Shown here in pieces: positions 34,296 through 45,697 of a stretch of 64,000 nucleotides of DNA; position 1 is the stretch's first letter; every line of letters starts with the position of its first letter. The notes below the pieces were generated by a model, which ran no database searches, was not told where the DNA came from, and saw only the letters and a list, made by a program, of their open reading frames with translations. The position numbers and the translations under genes are program-made. Source of the DNA: Bos javanicus (lineage: Eukaryota > Chordata > Mammalia > Artiodactyla > Bovidae); the NCBI RefSeq assembly GCF_032452875.1, contig NC_083885.1:29119925-29183924 (forward strand), in the 5' to 3' direction.

Positions 34296-35149
34296 GAAAG
34301 TGAAGAAATAATTTTTTAAAATATCTCATTAAATTTTTGTAATAGACTTTATTTTTAGAGCAATTTTAGGTTCACAGCATCATTGACTGGAAAGTAGGGA
34401 GATTTTCCACATACTCCTTTTCCCCACACATGCAGATCCTCCTCATTAACATTCACAAAAGTGGTACATTCTGCTGATGAACCTACATTGACATGCCATT
34501 ATCCTCCATGGTCCATAGTTTACATTATCATTCACTCTTGGTGTTGTACATTCTATGGGTTTTGAAAAATACATCAAGACAGACATCCTTCTTTATGGTA
34601 TTGCAGAGAAGAGTTTCATTAGCCTAAGACTCCTCTGTGCCCTGCCTTTTTATCCACCCCTCCCCACTAACCCTGAAAGCCACAGTCTTTTTTTTTTTTT
34701 TACTGTCTTCATTGTTTTGCCTTTTCCAGAATGTCATAGAGTTGGAATCATACAGTATATATAACCTTTTCAGATTGCCTTCTTTCACTTAGTAACATGC
34801 ATTTAAGTTTTATCCACGTCTTTTTTTTTTTTTAACATTGATCACTCATTTTTTTGTGTGTTGAATAATATTCCATCATTCTCTTTCTGTCTCTACATAT
34901 ATACATATATTTGTTTGCTTGAACATAAGTTTTTAGCCCTTTTAGGTAAATATCAATTAGCACAACTGCTGGGACATACAGCAAAAGTAGATATAGTTTT
35001 GTAAGAAACCACCAGACTCTCTTGTGAAGAAAGAGCTATACCACTCACTTTGCATTCCCTATAGCAGTGGATGAGAGACACTGTTGCTTACTGTTCTTAC
35101 CAGCATTCGGTGATGTCAGTATTTTGAGTTTTGGTCATTCTAGATGTGT

Positions 35150-35374
35150 GTATGTGTTAAGTTGCTTCAGGTGTGTCCAACTCTGTGCGACCCTATGGAC
35201 TTTAGCCTGCCAGGCTCCTCTGTGCATGGAATTCTCCAGGCAAGAATACTGAAGTGGGTTGCCATGTCCTCCTCCAGGGGATCTTTCCAACCAAGGGATC
35301 GAACCCATGTCTCTCATGTCTCCTGCATTGGCAGGCAGGGTCTTTACCATGAACATCACCTGGGAAACCCCTTA
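35150..35374 (-). mobile_element. Bov-tA SINE in L1
   Basis: A minus-strand Bov-tA with a perfect 9-bp target-site duplication, tagatgtgt, at 35141-35149 and 35375-35383. Confidence 0.94.
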
Positions 35375-35424
35375 TAGATGTGTAGTGGTATAGAATAGTT
35401 CTTTTAATTTTCATTTACCTGATA

Positions 35425-35875
35425 AAATTCCCTGGGATGCTCGCATCTCTCCCTCATTTCTGGCAGGAGCAGTCCCTTCCTCCCAGGGTCTCTGCCCTGT
35501 CCCACCTTGTGAGCCCCATGGGAAGTGGATGATGAGAAGTTGGATTCCAAGGCTGGGAAGGGAGAGGAAGAACTGTGCTGCGGGAGGGGCCTGGGGTCAG
35601 ACCATGCACAGGGAGTGACAGCCAAATCCTCCCCACACTGTCTCTCAGAGGTGGGAATTGGTAGGGTGAGGGTGGACACCAGAGGCTGGCACTGGCTTAT
35701 CTCCCAGCATCAGGCAAGACAGAGAACAGTCCAAGCCTCCTGGGCAAAGTGCTTAATATCCACATCTTGGTCCTGGGTCAGCTTCTCTAGGATGGGCTTG
35801 ACCTAGCTCTGGAGGTGAACTGTTGTCCAGGATGGGCCCTGTCTTCTGTAGGGACTTGATCACATTGAAGCTGAC
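35425..35875 (-). pseudogene. PPP2R1A: Processed pseudogene of PPP2R1A, 3' end only
   Basis: The minus strand encodes the extreme C-terminus of the PP2A scaffold subunit A alpha, the HEAT-repeat protein that joins the catalytic and regulatory subunits of the phosphatase. From 35875 downward it reads FNVIKSLQKTGPILDNS. After a 1-base insertion near 35800-35815 the next frame gives KPILEKLTQDQDVDIKHFAQ and runs to a TGA at 35712-35710. About 285 bp of 3' UTR follow, including a stretch matching the parent UTR as I recall it ('tttggctgtcactccctgtg' on the minus strand). Only about 56 of 589 codons remain, without introns, so this is a 5'-truncated retrocopy. No poly(A) is left at its 3' end (35425). 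The copy lies inside L1 and is GC-rich against its surroundings. The A alpha form is favoured over A beta because of the UTR match. Confidence 0.85.
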
Positions 35876-36114
35876 AGATGTGATACATCTTTTCTTAGGC
35901 TTATTTGACATCTGTATATTTTCTTTGCCAAGGTATCTGTTAAGACCTTTCACCCATTTTTAAAATTGGATTGCCTGCTTTTTTATTGTTGAATTCTAAT
36001 AAGAGTCATTTATATATTTTCACTAAAAAATTTTTAACAGATATGCTTTTGAAAATATTTTCTTTCAATAATTTAATTTTTATAGCAATTCTGTCATACA
36101 GATTTCTAATGTTC

Positions 36115-36190
36115 TTTTATCAAGGTCCTACAATTAAAAAGTAGCAGAATTAGAATTTGAAGCCATATCTATACCCTGGTCATAAAATGA
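36115..36190 (+). repeat. MIR SINE 3' part
   Basis: 'aaggtcctacaattaaaaag' followed by 'gcagaattagaatttgaagc' follows the MIR tail ('aaggtcacacagctagtaag' type). Confidence 0.5.
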
Positions 36191-38540
36191 AGTAAAACCT
36201 AAGCCTGTTGCAGAGTTATTTTAACATCTCTCCAAAAATCATGTAAATAGATACAATTAAACATAATTGCTTTCTAAAATGATATCTAGTCTTACATTTT
36301 CAATATGTGAAAATCTGCCTTTTGATAAAGGTATATTTTAAATATATATATAATAAAATGCATTAAAAAAAAATCTTTGAAGGAGGAAAAAAGTAGACTC
36401 TATGAACTGAAAGTCCTAAGAATGCAGGAACACAATTTTATGTGATTATAGAAATTAAAGGAGACTAACAGAATGGCATTTAAATGCAAAATCACATTTT
36501 AATATGACTGGAGGGGAATCTGTGTGCTGTTGGTACATGGGAGCCAGTGGTGATTTATAGATAGTGCCATGATCCTTGAACGTCTGGTCCCACTTCAGTA
36601 CAGCTAACATCAAGGTTCAATATCAGCTTTATTTGCTTGTTTAAAAAAACTAATTAGATTCACAGCATAAAGCAGCTTAGTGTTGGAACCCAAGATGCTT
36701 AAGAAAATATAGTGGTAGAGGTGAGACACAGCCATTATGTGCTTTTCAGCTCTGCTCATTCAATCTGGAAAACAAATAAAGGGAAAATTTCTCTATTAAT
36801 GTGACAGGATTCATTAAATATACAAAAAAAGGTGGAGGAGAACCCTCAAGAAACCATAAGCTGTTCAATAGTTAGATCTGACTCAATGTCAGTCACTTCA
36901 GAACTTAGCACATTACAAGGCAGCATGGCAAATTGCTCATGGAAACACATACACACACATACAGGCATGCAAACACCCCTAACATTTTGCCACAAACATA
37001 TGGCCATTGAATGAAACTGAATAATATCTTTGAAAAGCCAATAAAATTTGAGCTGGAGGCAAGTAACTGAAACCAAAATAGGAATGAACCTCTCACATGC
37101 AAATTGAGAAAAAAAATAATTTTAAATAAAGGTCCCGAAACTGCAGCCCAAAGAACCTTTACTGGGAACATCTTGATACAAATAATGAAATAAGGATTAC
37201 AACAATAATAACTAAAGAGAATTTAAGAGAATATCCCCAAAAGAAGAAAGAGATGTCAGGTAACCAAATCATATTTTTCTTATTTTTATATAAACACAGT
37301 ATAATATTGTAGTAGATTAATGGAGGCTACACATTCTTTGGCAGTCCATCCACCGAGAGCCACAGCTTCACTGTCTTGAATCTGCGGTAAAGGAGATCCA
37401 GGTAATTCTGTGCCAACTTTAGATGTGTCAGTGACCTTGGGACTCTGCAGCATACGTGGAAACCAAAAAGGCCGGGGAGGGGCTATTAATGAGGACTAGA
37501 ACAGTGAGGGAATTGTTATGCCAGGACTTCCGTGTTCCTTTCATTTCACCTTTTGGGAATAAGATTACCTACTTCAATCTTGCAAATACCTTTTGTCCCC
37601 TTGCTACTCTGTGTTGGTATGCAAGTGGCAAATAATATGTCCCTTCATGCCACTGGCCTATAGGTCAACTGATGCCAAACCAAAGAGCTGCATTTAAAAC
37701 TGGATCTCAGGTAATCTTATCTTAGACCTTGAGCCTGAGCTGATATTATAATGAGATAAGAATTTGGAGGGCCTCACAGGAAATATATTTTGCATGTGGT
37801 GGGAATATAAATGCTTCGTTGCAATAGGGAAGACTGAAATGAATAAAAGATAGATGGAATTTGTTTTTGTAATCTTCCCATTGACATGTTTTGTCTTCTA
37901 TCCCTACCTGTAAATTTAATCTAGACTTGTAACTTGCTTTACCAGTATAACACTGCAGAAATGACACTCTGGGACATCTCAGACTAGGTCATGAGGGTAC
38001 TGTGGCTTTTAGGTAGGTCTCTTAAAACATTGTTTTGGAAGTTCTGAGACCTCAGGCTAAAGAGACTTTGTGTAGGGGCCCTTGCATAGAGAAGAACCCA
38101 GATGAGTCAAGCTTTCCAGTGATCTCCGTCAAAGTGCTAGGAATGTGAGTGAAGTAGTCTTCAACTCTCTTAACAATTCACCTGCCAGCCTTTGAGTGAT
38201 GCTAGTTCACACCTTGAGTGTGCAAGAATCATCTTCTTGTGTCCTACATGAATTCTTAAAAATAAAATTAGGTGAAAGGAAGTGGTTGTTGTTTTCTTTT
38301 GTTAAGCTTTGGATGAGTTTATTTAGCAGTCTACAATAGCTAACAGAATAATCATTCATTTTCCATTCTCCATTGTGTTTTCTGAGTGAGTGGGGGAGAG
38401 CAAATCCCCCTGAAGTCTCCAATGAGGGAAGATGTACAATGCTGCAGAGTGTGATGTATGTGAGTGTGGTGTGAGGCAGCATGTTTTGGCTACAATAAGA
38501 ATGAAAAAAATTAAGGGGTAGAAGAGTGAATAAATTAAAA
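36191..38540. other. No recognised feature
   Basis: This is the longest stretch without a supported feature. It is AT-rich up to 37300. 37320-37760 is more mixed in composition and slightly LTR-like, but I cannot place it. The short frames have no motif. Confidence 0.45.
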
Positions 38541-38544
38541 AATC

Positions 38545-38640
38545 AGATTGATTTGGGATTCAGGTCTCAATTCTACCACTAATTACTTGTAATCACTGGT
38601 TTAGCCAGTAAAATGGGACCTCCTTGCCAAGGTTTAGCAA
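38545..38640 (+). repeat. MIR SINE relic
   Basis: 'gattcaggtctcaattctac', then 'cactaattacttgtaatcac', fits the MIR 5' half. Confidence 0.5.
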
Positions 38641-39348
38641 TGATCCTCTCCCTATCCTTGTCCCATCAAAAAGTCTCCATTGTTCTGTGAACAAAGGGCC
38701 TCCATTGTTCTGGGTTTCATTAAGTAAGGATTAGTACACCGGATTTGCCGCAGGAGGGAAAAAAGAAGGCATACATTTCTTAGTTTTTCTTTAGTCTGGT
38801 TCTTTTTACTCATTTATGCTTATAACCTGTTTGCCAAATGGTAGAAGATAAATGTCCTGAAGCCAAAGGTTGTGAGAATCCCTTAGTTTTAAAAGCTTAT
38901 ACAGGAGCTTGCACAGTCCCCCATTTCAGGTATAGAATTAATCACAAGCCCGTGGATAGTCATCTTGCTCATCATGCTAACATGATACCAGTCTATCCTC
39001 TGAGTGGAGACCTAGGTCTCTGAGATACCACCTTCCTGATGAATTCATATCCTGCATACTTCTGTTTCTCTACCTCTCTTTTCCAGCAGATTTCCAGTCC
39101 CTGCAAACAAAAGAATGGGGTGGGCTCACTGTGAAGCTTCTGCCACGAGTTGGAGAGGAGCCACCTCTGACTTGTGGATCCTTATCCAGTTTCACCAGTT
39201 CAGGCAGTGCCCTCATTTTATACTGGTGTTGAGAGACACATGGGCTGCATCAGTTTAGCTGGGACACTGCAGGAAAATACATCATTACTTAATTTATTGG
39301 GTTTCAGTTTTAATTTTCCTGCTAAAAATATAAATAAACATATATCAC
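38641..39348. other. No recognised feature
   Basis: A 61-codon frame (38838-39023) has two Cys and several His residues, but I recognise no domain in it. Confidence 0.45.
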
Positions 39349-39431
39349 TTAATTTTTTATTGGAGTATAGTTGATTTATAATTTTGTGTTAGTTTCTGGT
39401 GTACAGCAAAGTAATTAAAATGTTATATATC

Positions 39432-39436
<5 letters not shown>

Positions 39437-39477
<41 letters not shown>

Positions 39478-39484
39478 TGTATAT
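39437..39484. repeat. (TA)n / TATG-rich tract
   Basis: A run of TA units followed by TATG units within L1. The same TATG motif recurs at 39977-39990, as part of the Bov-tA target-site duplication. Confidence 0.9.
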
Positions 39485-39486
39485 TG

Positions 39487-39976
39487 TGCTGTGCTTAGTA
39501 GCTCAGTTCAGTTCAGTCACTCAGTCGTGTTTGACTCTTCACGAACCCATGAATCGCAGCATGCCAGGCCTCCCTGTCCATCACCAACACCCGGAGTTCA
39601 CCGAGACCAACGTTCATCAAGTCAGTGATGCCATCCAGCCATCTCATCCTCTGTCGTCCCCTTCTCCTCCTGCCCTCAATCCCCCCCAGCATCAGAGTCT
39701 TTTCCAATGAGTCAATCTTCGCATGAGGTGGCCAAAGTACTGGAGTTTCAGCTTCAGCATCATTTCCTTCAAAGAAATCCCAGGGCTGATCTCCTTCAGA
39801 ATGAACTGGTTGGATCTCCTTGCAGTCCAAGGGACTCTCAAGAGTCTTCTCCAACACCACAGTAGCTCAGTCATGTCTAACTCTTTGCAACACTATGAAC
39901 TGTAGCCCGCCAGGCTCCTCTGTCCATGGGGATTCTCCAGGCAAGAATACTGGAGTGGGTTGCCATGCCCTCCTCC
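39487..39976 (-). mobile_element. Bov-tA SINE, split by BovB
   Basis: A partial Bov-tA in reverse: its left end is at 39487-39506 and the rest at 39861-39976, where it ends before the tRNA head. The flanking 'atatatgtatgtat' on both sides is the likely target-site duplication. Confidence 0.85.
39507..39860 (-). mobile_element. BovB 3' fragment in Bov-tA
   Basis: The last 350 bp of BovB in reverse. A perfect 10-bp target-site duplication, agtagctcag, lies at 39497-39506 and 39861-39870. Minus-strand reading gives GRQRMRWLDGITDLMN. Confidence 0.94.
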
Positions 39977-40344
39977 ATATATGTATGTATATACACACAT
40001 ATATACATTCCTTTTCATATTCATTTCCATTATGGTTTACTATGGATTACTGAATATAGTTTCCTGTGCTATATACTGGAACTTTCTTATTTATCTCTTT
40101 TATATGTAATAGTTTGTATCTGCTAATCCAAAACTCCTAATTTATCCCTCCCCCTTCTCCTTTTCCCTTTGGTAAACATAAGTTTTTTCTATATCATCAC
40201 AGAATTTTTATTATGATTAAATAAGATAGTGTAGAAAGCGGTTACATGTGCACACATGGCACTCATGTTGCAATAAATAGGAGAAGTATAGCAGAGGATA
40301 CTTATTGTGATAATGAAGGTAATCTTAATGTCAGTGCTGATTCC

Positions 40345-40498
40345 ATGCTTTTTCTGTTGCACTGTTCTAAGTATCAGGTATATATTAACTCATTTAGACC
40401 TTATAGTAATACTGTGAAGTTACTCTTATTGTTATGTTGAGTTTAATATGAGAAAAAATGTGCATATACAAATTAAACAACACACCCAGGAGCTGCTG
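40345..40498 (+). repeat. MIR SINE relic
   Basis: 'ttctaagtatcaggtatata', 'ttaactcatttagaccttat' and 'aacaacacacccaggagctg' fit the MIR core and 3' part. Confidence 0.65.
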
Positions 40499-40701
40499 CT
40501 GGTGACTAGGATGGAGGTGAAGGGAATAGGTAAGGAGAGAAGAGAGAAGGAAACAAGGAGATGAAGGAGACAGGAAAGAATGGAAGGGAACTAGGATGCA
40601 CAGTGTCAATTATCAACTGTTATTTCTAGACTCACAGAATAGGAATCTCTATTTTGACAGTCAATGAAATTAAAAAAGATATAAATGTTTATTTTGGCAT
40701 C

Positions 40702-41402
40702 TATTTTTAAATTGGCTTTTACTGGAGTATAGCTGTATTACAGTGTTGCGTTAGTTTCTGCTATGCAGCAAAATGAGTCAACCATATATAAACATATGTA
40801 CTTTTTTGGATTTCCTTCTCATTCAGGTCACCACAGTGCATTGAGTTCCCTGTGCTATAACAGTATGTTCTAATTAGTAATCCATTTTATATATAGTAAA
40901 ATAGAGTATCACTATCAGGGCTTCCCTGATAGTTCAGTTGGTAAAGAATCTGCCTGCATTGCAGGAGACCCGGTTCAATTCCTGGGTCAGAAATATCTGC
41001 TGAAGAAGGGATAGGCCACCACTTCAGTATTCTTGGGCTTCCCTTGTGGCTCAGCTGGCAAAGAATTCACCTGCAGTGTGGGAGACCTGGGTTCTATCCT
41101 TGGGTTGGGAAGATCTCCTGGGGAAGGTTTTGGCTACCCACTCCAGTATTCTGTCCTAGAGAATTCCATGGATTATATAGTCCATGGGGTCACAAGAAGT
41201 CAGATGTGACTGAGTGACTTTCACTTTCTGTGTGTGTGTATCAATCTTAATCTTCCAATTCCTCCCACTTCCCCTTCCCTCTTGGTATCCATATATTTGT
41301 TCTCTACATCTGTGTCTTTATTTCTGCTTTTGATATAAGATAATCTATACCATTTCCTAGACTCAAAATATATGTGTTAAACGTACAATATTTGTCAGCT
41401 TC
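40702..41402 (-). mobile_element. L1 3' UTR, interrupted
   Basis: Reversed L1 3' UTR on both sides of a SINE: 'tactggagtatagctgtatt' on the left, and 'ttgttctctacatctgtgtc' on the right. Confidence 0.85.
40918..41239 (+). mobile_element. Bov-tA dimer with two tRNA-like heads
   Basis: Two tRNA-derived heads lie in tandem (40918-41033 and 41034-41130), followed by one BovB-derived body ending at about 41225 and a short (TG)n tail. Each head has pol III promoter-like boxes: 'tagttcagttgg' and 'ggttcaattcc' in the first, 'ggctcagctgg' and 'ggttctatcc' in the second. A loose flanking repeat around 'gtatca' marks the insertion. Confidence 0.85.
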
Positions 41403-42055
41403 TAGTTTTGAAAACAAAGATAAGGGGTAAGGATATACACCCCTATGGTTAAAGGTCTTGCTTTACAAATACTTGAGCATGCTTACATTGTTCTGCTTTA
41501 TCAGAATTCATTTGGACAAACAGGAAATGTAACCAAGCAACCATAGGAAACCAAAGAAATCACATTTAGAATTTGGTAAGGAGTGGAATGAATTTGAATG
41601 TTCTTTGATGCTGGAGCTGTAATTATAGGTTTTAACTACCTGCTGGAGGTTACAAAGGTGAAGAGAATGAAATGGTTCAGCATGAGATTAAAAAAAAAAA
41701 TTATCATTGAGCAGGGTGCCAGAAAATGTTTATGTAAGAAACCATCATTCGTATTAACTTTCATCTGAGGCAATTTCATAATTGATCTCAAAATATAAGT
41801 GACAAAATAATGTTTGCACTTCTCCTGGAAGGAAAACTCCCTTTAAGAACCGTGTTATCTGTAATTTGTCATGAAGAAAACTCTCCCTCAACCTTCATCC
41901 CTTCTCTGCACTATTTCAAAGAAAATCAAACTGTTATAATCATTGCAAGAGCTATCTTTTTTTTTGTTAGAACAACATTTCCTAAAATTAAGTCAGCAGG
42001 TTAATTATGTCAGTAAGAATCATTTAGGGATATAAATATCATATTATAAATAAAA
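41403..42055. other. No recognised feature
   Basis: AT-rich sequence without a supported feature. Confidence 0.5.
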
Positions 42056-42059
42056 GATT

Positions 42060-42180
42060 CTCGGATTCCAACAAAGATGGCTACATAGGAATCTGGTTTT
42101 GCATCCCAGGGATCTGCATTTTTAGTAAGCAGTCCAGGTGATTTTATTTCGTTCAGTAAACTCTGAGAATCAAATTAACA
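42060..42180 (+). repeat. MER5A-like DNA transposon relic
   Basis: 'gggatctgcatttttagtaa', then 'gcagtccaggtgattttatt', resembles the MER5A (hAT-Charlie) core. Short and diverged. Confidence 0.45.
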
Positions 42181-42799
42181 CAATGCATTTTTCTAGGGTA
42201 ATCAAAGCTTTCTTTTTCTTTTATTTAAATTTAAGTGCAGCTTTCTGAACATAATTTTGGCTTTCCAAATGGATATCACTAATAAACTGAAATTATTTCT
42301 CTGTCTTAAAAACACTGTCTTTCCACTACAAGGTAGTCTGTAAGGTTTGAAAACAAGTCTGTTCTCCATGTTGGGAACAAATGTTTAGAAACTTTTGGAA
42401 CAAGAAACAGGGGTATTGGTACTTCTAGATTTGGGTTCAAAGCACATTTGAATATCTCCTGAACACCAGCAAAGATCTGCTTCCCCCAAGTGCAGTAGAA
42501 GAGAACTAAACAAGGTTTATCTACAAAGATAATCAAGTTTAATCACCCTGCTTCTGAATCAGAAGTCTGTTTCCCTAAATCACTAAGTCCAGAGAATGAG
42601 GCATCTGATTTTATGTTAATATTGTATAATTTATATTTTATATGTTAACATTCTCTCTCTCATCACTAGATCTAGGAACACCCTATAACTTCTGGAAAGA
42701 AAAAATTATGAATATAAATTTACTTTCATTTTATTTGTAAGGACGCTTTTTTTTTAAGTGAGATAGTAGAAATCATCATGATATGGTCTTGAATGACAC
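42181..42799. other. No recognised feature
   Basis: AT-rich sequence with a 76-codon minus-strand frame (42306-42536) lacking any known motif. Confidence 0.5.
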
Positions 42800-43004
42800 G
42801 TGTTAGTTGCTCAATTGTGTCCAACTCTTTGTGATCCCATGGACTGTAGCCCGCCAGGTTCCTCTGTCCATGGGGTTTTTTAGGTGAGAATACTGGAGTG
42901 GGTTACCATGCTTTTCTCCAGGGGATCTTCCTGACCCAGGAATTGAACCTGGGTCTCCTGCATTGCAGGCTGATTCTTTACAGTCTGAGCCACTAGGGAA
43001 GCCC
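42800..43004 (-). mobile_element. Bov-tA SINE
   Basis: A complete minus-strand Bov-tA. Only a short flanking repeat, tgaca, is visible as a possible target-site duplication. Confidence 0.9.
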
Positions 43005-43192
43005 AAAGAAGAACTGACATAAATAGCATAATAAGACTTGAATATTGGGGAGGGGGCCAGATGAATGGATTGAAGTTACAGAAAGGTGGGTTTTAGATTC
43101 AGTGAAAGAAAGAGAAGTCCAGAAGTCCAAAGTGACAAATATTAGAATGAGCTGTGATAGTTACTGAAATTACAGTCCTTTAAAATTAAAAA

Positions 43193-43440
43193 CAACTATA
43201 GAACAAAGAAGTGGTGTTAGAATGCTGTTATATGATGTAAAAACAGGTACTGTACCTCTTAGCTATTACCCAACCAGGCATGCTATTTCCTTTACCTCAT
43301 TGGGTAAGGCAGAAGCCAGATAGCATTTTCTCTCCGACAAGGTAACGGAAATAGCATGCCTGGTTGGGCAATAGCTAAGAGGGTACCTGTTTTTACATCA
43401 TATAACAGCATTCTAACACTACTTCTTTGTGCTATAGTTG
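43193..43440. repeat. Long hairpin palindrome, ~95-bp arms
   Basis: The left arm (43193-43290, 98 nt) and the right arm (43347-43440, 94 nt) are reverse complements with three mismatches and one 4-nt gap, around a 56-nt spacer. I do not recognise the family. The arms lack the terminal TA typical of mariner elements. The right arm abuts the tail of an L1 3' end. Confidence 0.92.
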
Positions 43441-43448
43441 TCTTTTCT

Positions 43449-44292
43449 TTAATTAATTTTTATTGGAGTATATTTGATTTACAACATTGTTAGTTTCTGC
43501 TATACAGCAAAGTGATTCGGTTATACATGTACATATATCCACTGTTTTTAAGATTCTATTCCTACATAGGTTATTAGAGTATTGAGTAGAATTCCTTGTA
43601 GGATAGAGTATGTTCCTATTATTTATTTATATATAGTAGTTTTGTTCAGTCCAACTCTTTGCAACTGCATGAACTGCAGCACACCACGCTTGCCTTTCCT
43701 TCACCATTTCCCTGAGTTTGCTCAAACTCATGTCCTTTGAGTAAGTGATGCCATCCAGCCATCTCATCCTCTGTTGCCCCATTCTCCTCTTGCCCTCAAT
43801 CTTTCCCAGCATCAGATTCTTTTCCAGGGAGTTGGCTCTTCACATCAGGTGACCCAAATATTGTAACTTCAGCATCAGTCCTTCCAATGAATATTCAGGT
43901 ATTTCCCTTAGGATTGACTGGTTTGATCTCCTTGCTGTCCAAGGGACTCTCAAGAGTCTTCTCCAACACCATAGTTCAAAGGCATCAATTCTTCAGCATT
44001 CAGCCTTCTTTATGGTCCAACTCTTACATCCATACATGACTACTGGAAAAACCATAGCTTTGACTATATGGACCTTTGTTGGCAAACTGATGTCTCTGCT
44101 TTTTAATACCCTGTCTAGGTTTGTCATAGCTTTTCCTCTAAAGGGCAAGCGACATGTCAGTCCTAGTCTCCAGATTTATCCCTCCCACCTTCCCCTTTCC
44201 CCTTTAGTAAACATAATTTTATTGTCTATGTCTGTGACTCTATTTCTGTTTTTTAAATAGGTTTATTCATATGACTTTTTGATTCTACATAA
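43449..44292 (-). mobile_element. L1 3' UTR, interrupted by BovB
   Basis: Reversed L1 3' UTR: 'tattggagtatatttgattt' on the left, resuming as 'ccagatttatccctcccacc' at 44171 after the BovB. Confidence 0.85.
43641..44152 (-). mobile_element. BovB 3' fragment, diverged
   Basis: The last 510 bp of BovB in reverse, without the clean repeated tail of younger copies and with many changes. It is inserted in the L1 3' UTR. Confidence 0.9.
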
Positions 44293-44492
44293 TGGTTGTC
44301 TTTAAAAAATCCACAATTGTTTGCCATCTTCCTTCTACTTTTTGTGGGTCTGTGCTTTAGAGGGTAAGCTTCAGAGACTTGATGAACACATTGGGGCAGA
44401 GGTGAAAAATGTTTATTACATTTCTTGATAGCTTATGTATTGTTCACCAGCTGTGGCATTTTAATCAATCTCGTTCCCTTCACAGGCTCTCA

Positions 44493-45685
44493 TTCAGTTC
44501 AGTTCAGTCACTCAGTCGTGTCCGACTCTTTGCAACCCCAAGAATTGCAGCACGCCAGGCCTCCCTGTCTATCACCAACTCCCGGAGTTTACACAAACTC
44601 ATGTCCATCAAGTCGGTGATACCATGCAGCCATCTCATCCTCTGTCATCCCCTTCTCCTCCTGCCCCTATCCCTCCCAGCATCAGGGTCTTTTCCAATGA
44701 GTCAACTCTTCACATGAAGTGGCCAAAGTATTGGAATTTCAGCTTTAGCATCTGTCCTACAGTGAACACCCAGGATTGATCTCCTTTAGGATGGACTGGT
44801 TGGATCTCCTTGCAGTCCAAGGGACTCTCAAGAGTCTTCTCCCACACTACAGTTCAAAAGCATCAATTCTTTGGCGCTCAGCTTTCTTCAAAGTCCAACT
44901 CTCACATCTATACATGAACACTGGAAAAACCATAGCCTTGACTAGACAGACCTTTGTGGAAAAAGTAATGTCTCTGCTTTGAATATGCTATCTAAGTTGG
45001 TCATAACTTTCCTTCCAAGGAGTAAGCATCTTTTAATTTCATGGCTGCAGTCACCATCTGCAGTGATTTTGGAGCCCCCAAAAATAAAGTCTGACACTGT
45101 TTCCACTGTTTCCCCATCTATTTCCCATGAAGTGATGGGACCAGATGCCATGATCTTAGTTTTCTGAATGTTGAGCTTTAAGCCAACTTTTTCACTCTCC
45201 TCTTTCACTTTCATCAAGAGGCTTTTTAGGTCCTCTTCACTTTCTGCCATAAGGGTGGTGTCATCTGCATATCTGAGGTTATTGGTATTTCTCCCGCCAA
45301 TCTTGATTCCGGCTTGTGCTTCTTCCAGCCCAGCGTTTCTCATGATGTACTCTGCATAGAAGTTAAATAAGCAGGGTGACAATATGCAGCTTTGACGTAC
45401 TCCTTTTCCTATTTGGAACCAGTCTGTTGTTCCATGTCCAGTTCTAACTGTTGCTTCCTGACCTGCATATAGGTTTCTCAAGAGGCAGGTCAGGTGGTCT
45501 GGTATTCCCATCTCTTTCAGAATTTTCCACAGTTTATTGTGATCCACACAGTCAAAGGCTTTTTCATAGTCAATAAAGCAGAAGCAGATGTTTTTCTGGA
45601 ACTCTCTTGCTTTTTTGATGATCCAGCTGATGTTGGCAATTTGATCTCTGGTTCCTCTGCCTTTTCTAAAACCAGCTGGAACATT
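44493..45685 (-). mobile_element. BovB LINE, 1.2 kb, well preserved
   Basis: A minus-strand BovB from a clean 3' tail to 'RKGRGTRDQ' at the start of the polymerase. It is among the best-preserved copies in the window. Confidence 0.95.
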
Positions 45686-45697
45686 AGTTACCCCCAA
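44942..45697 (-). pseudogene. BovB reverse-transcriptase remnant, 251 codons
   Basis: An open frame through the polymerase core. After the chance start at 45697 it reads AGFRKGRGTRDQIANISW, then AFDCVDHNKLWKILKEMG with the catalytic aspartate at about residue 49, QSCILSPCLFNFYAEYIM, and YADDT at about residues 143-147. The usual Gly after Gln in the QG box is Ser. The frame ends by a frameshift near 44950. No endonuclease is present. Confidence 0.82.

Larger units (their letters stand above)
34339..36065 (-). mobile_element. L1 3' UTR and ORF2 end, interrupted
   Basis: Reverse L1 of an old mammalian type: 'gcaattttaggttcacagca' and 'acctacattgacatgccatt' on the left, 'ttttgccttttccagaatgt' in the middle, and 'aaaattggattgcctgcttt' on the right. 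A Bov-tA (35150-35374) and a PPP2R1A retrocopy (35425-35875) lie inside it, and L1 sequence resumes after each. Confidence 0.88.
39349..40200 (-). mobile_element. L1 3' UTR, interrupted
   Basis: Reversed artiodactyl L1 3' UTR: 'ttattggagtatagttgatt' on the left, and 'ttccattatggtttactatg' and 'tagtttgtatctgctaatcc' on the right. A Bov-tA, itself hit by BovB, splits it. Confidence 0.85.

Noticed and set aside
35404..35806. Overlapping frames on both strands, up to 93 codons
   Set aside because: They lie in the 3' UTR and frameshifted end of the PPP2R1A retrocopy. The GC-rich content opens them by chance.
40918..41033. tRNA gene
   Set aside because: It keeps only promoter-like boxes A and B and continues directly into SINE sequence; no cloverleaf is formed.
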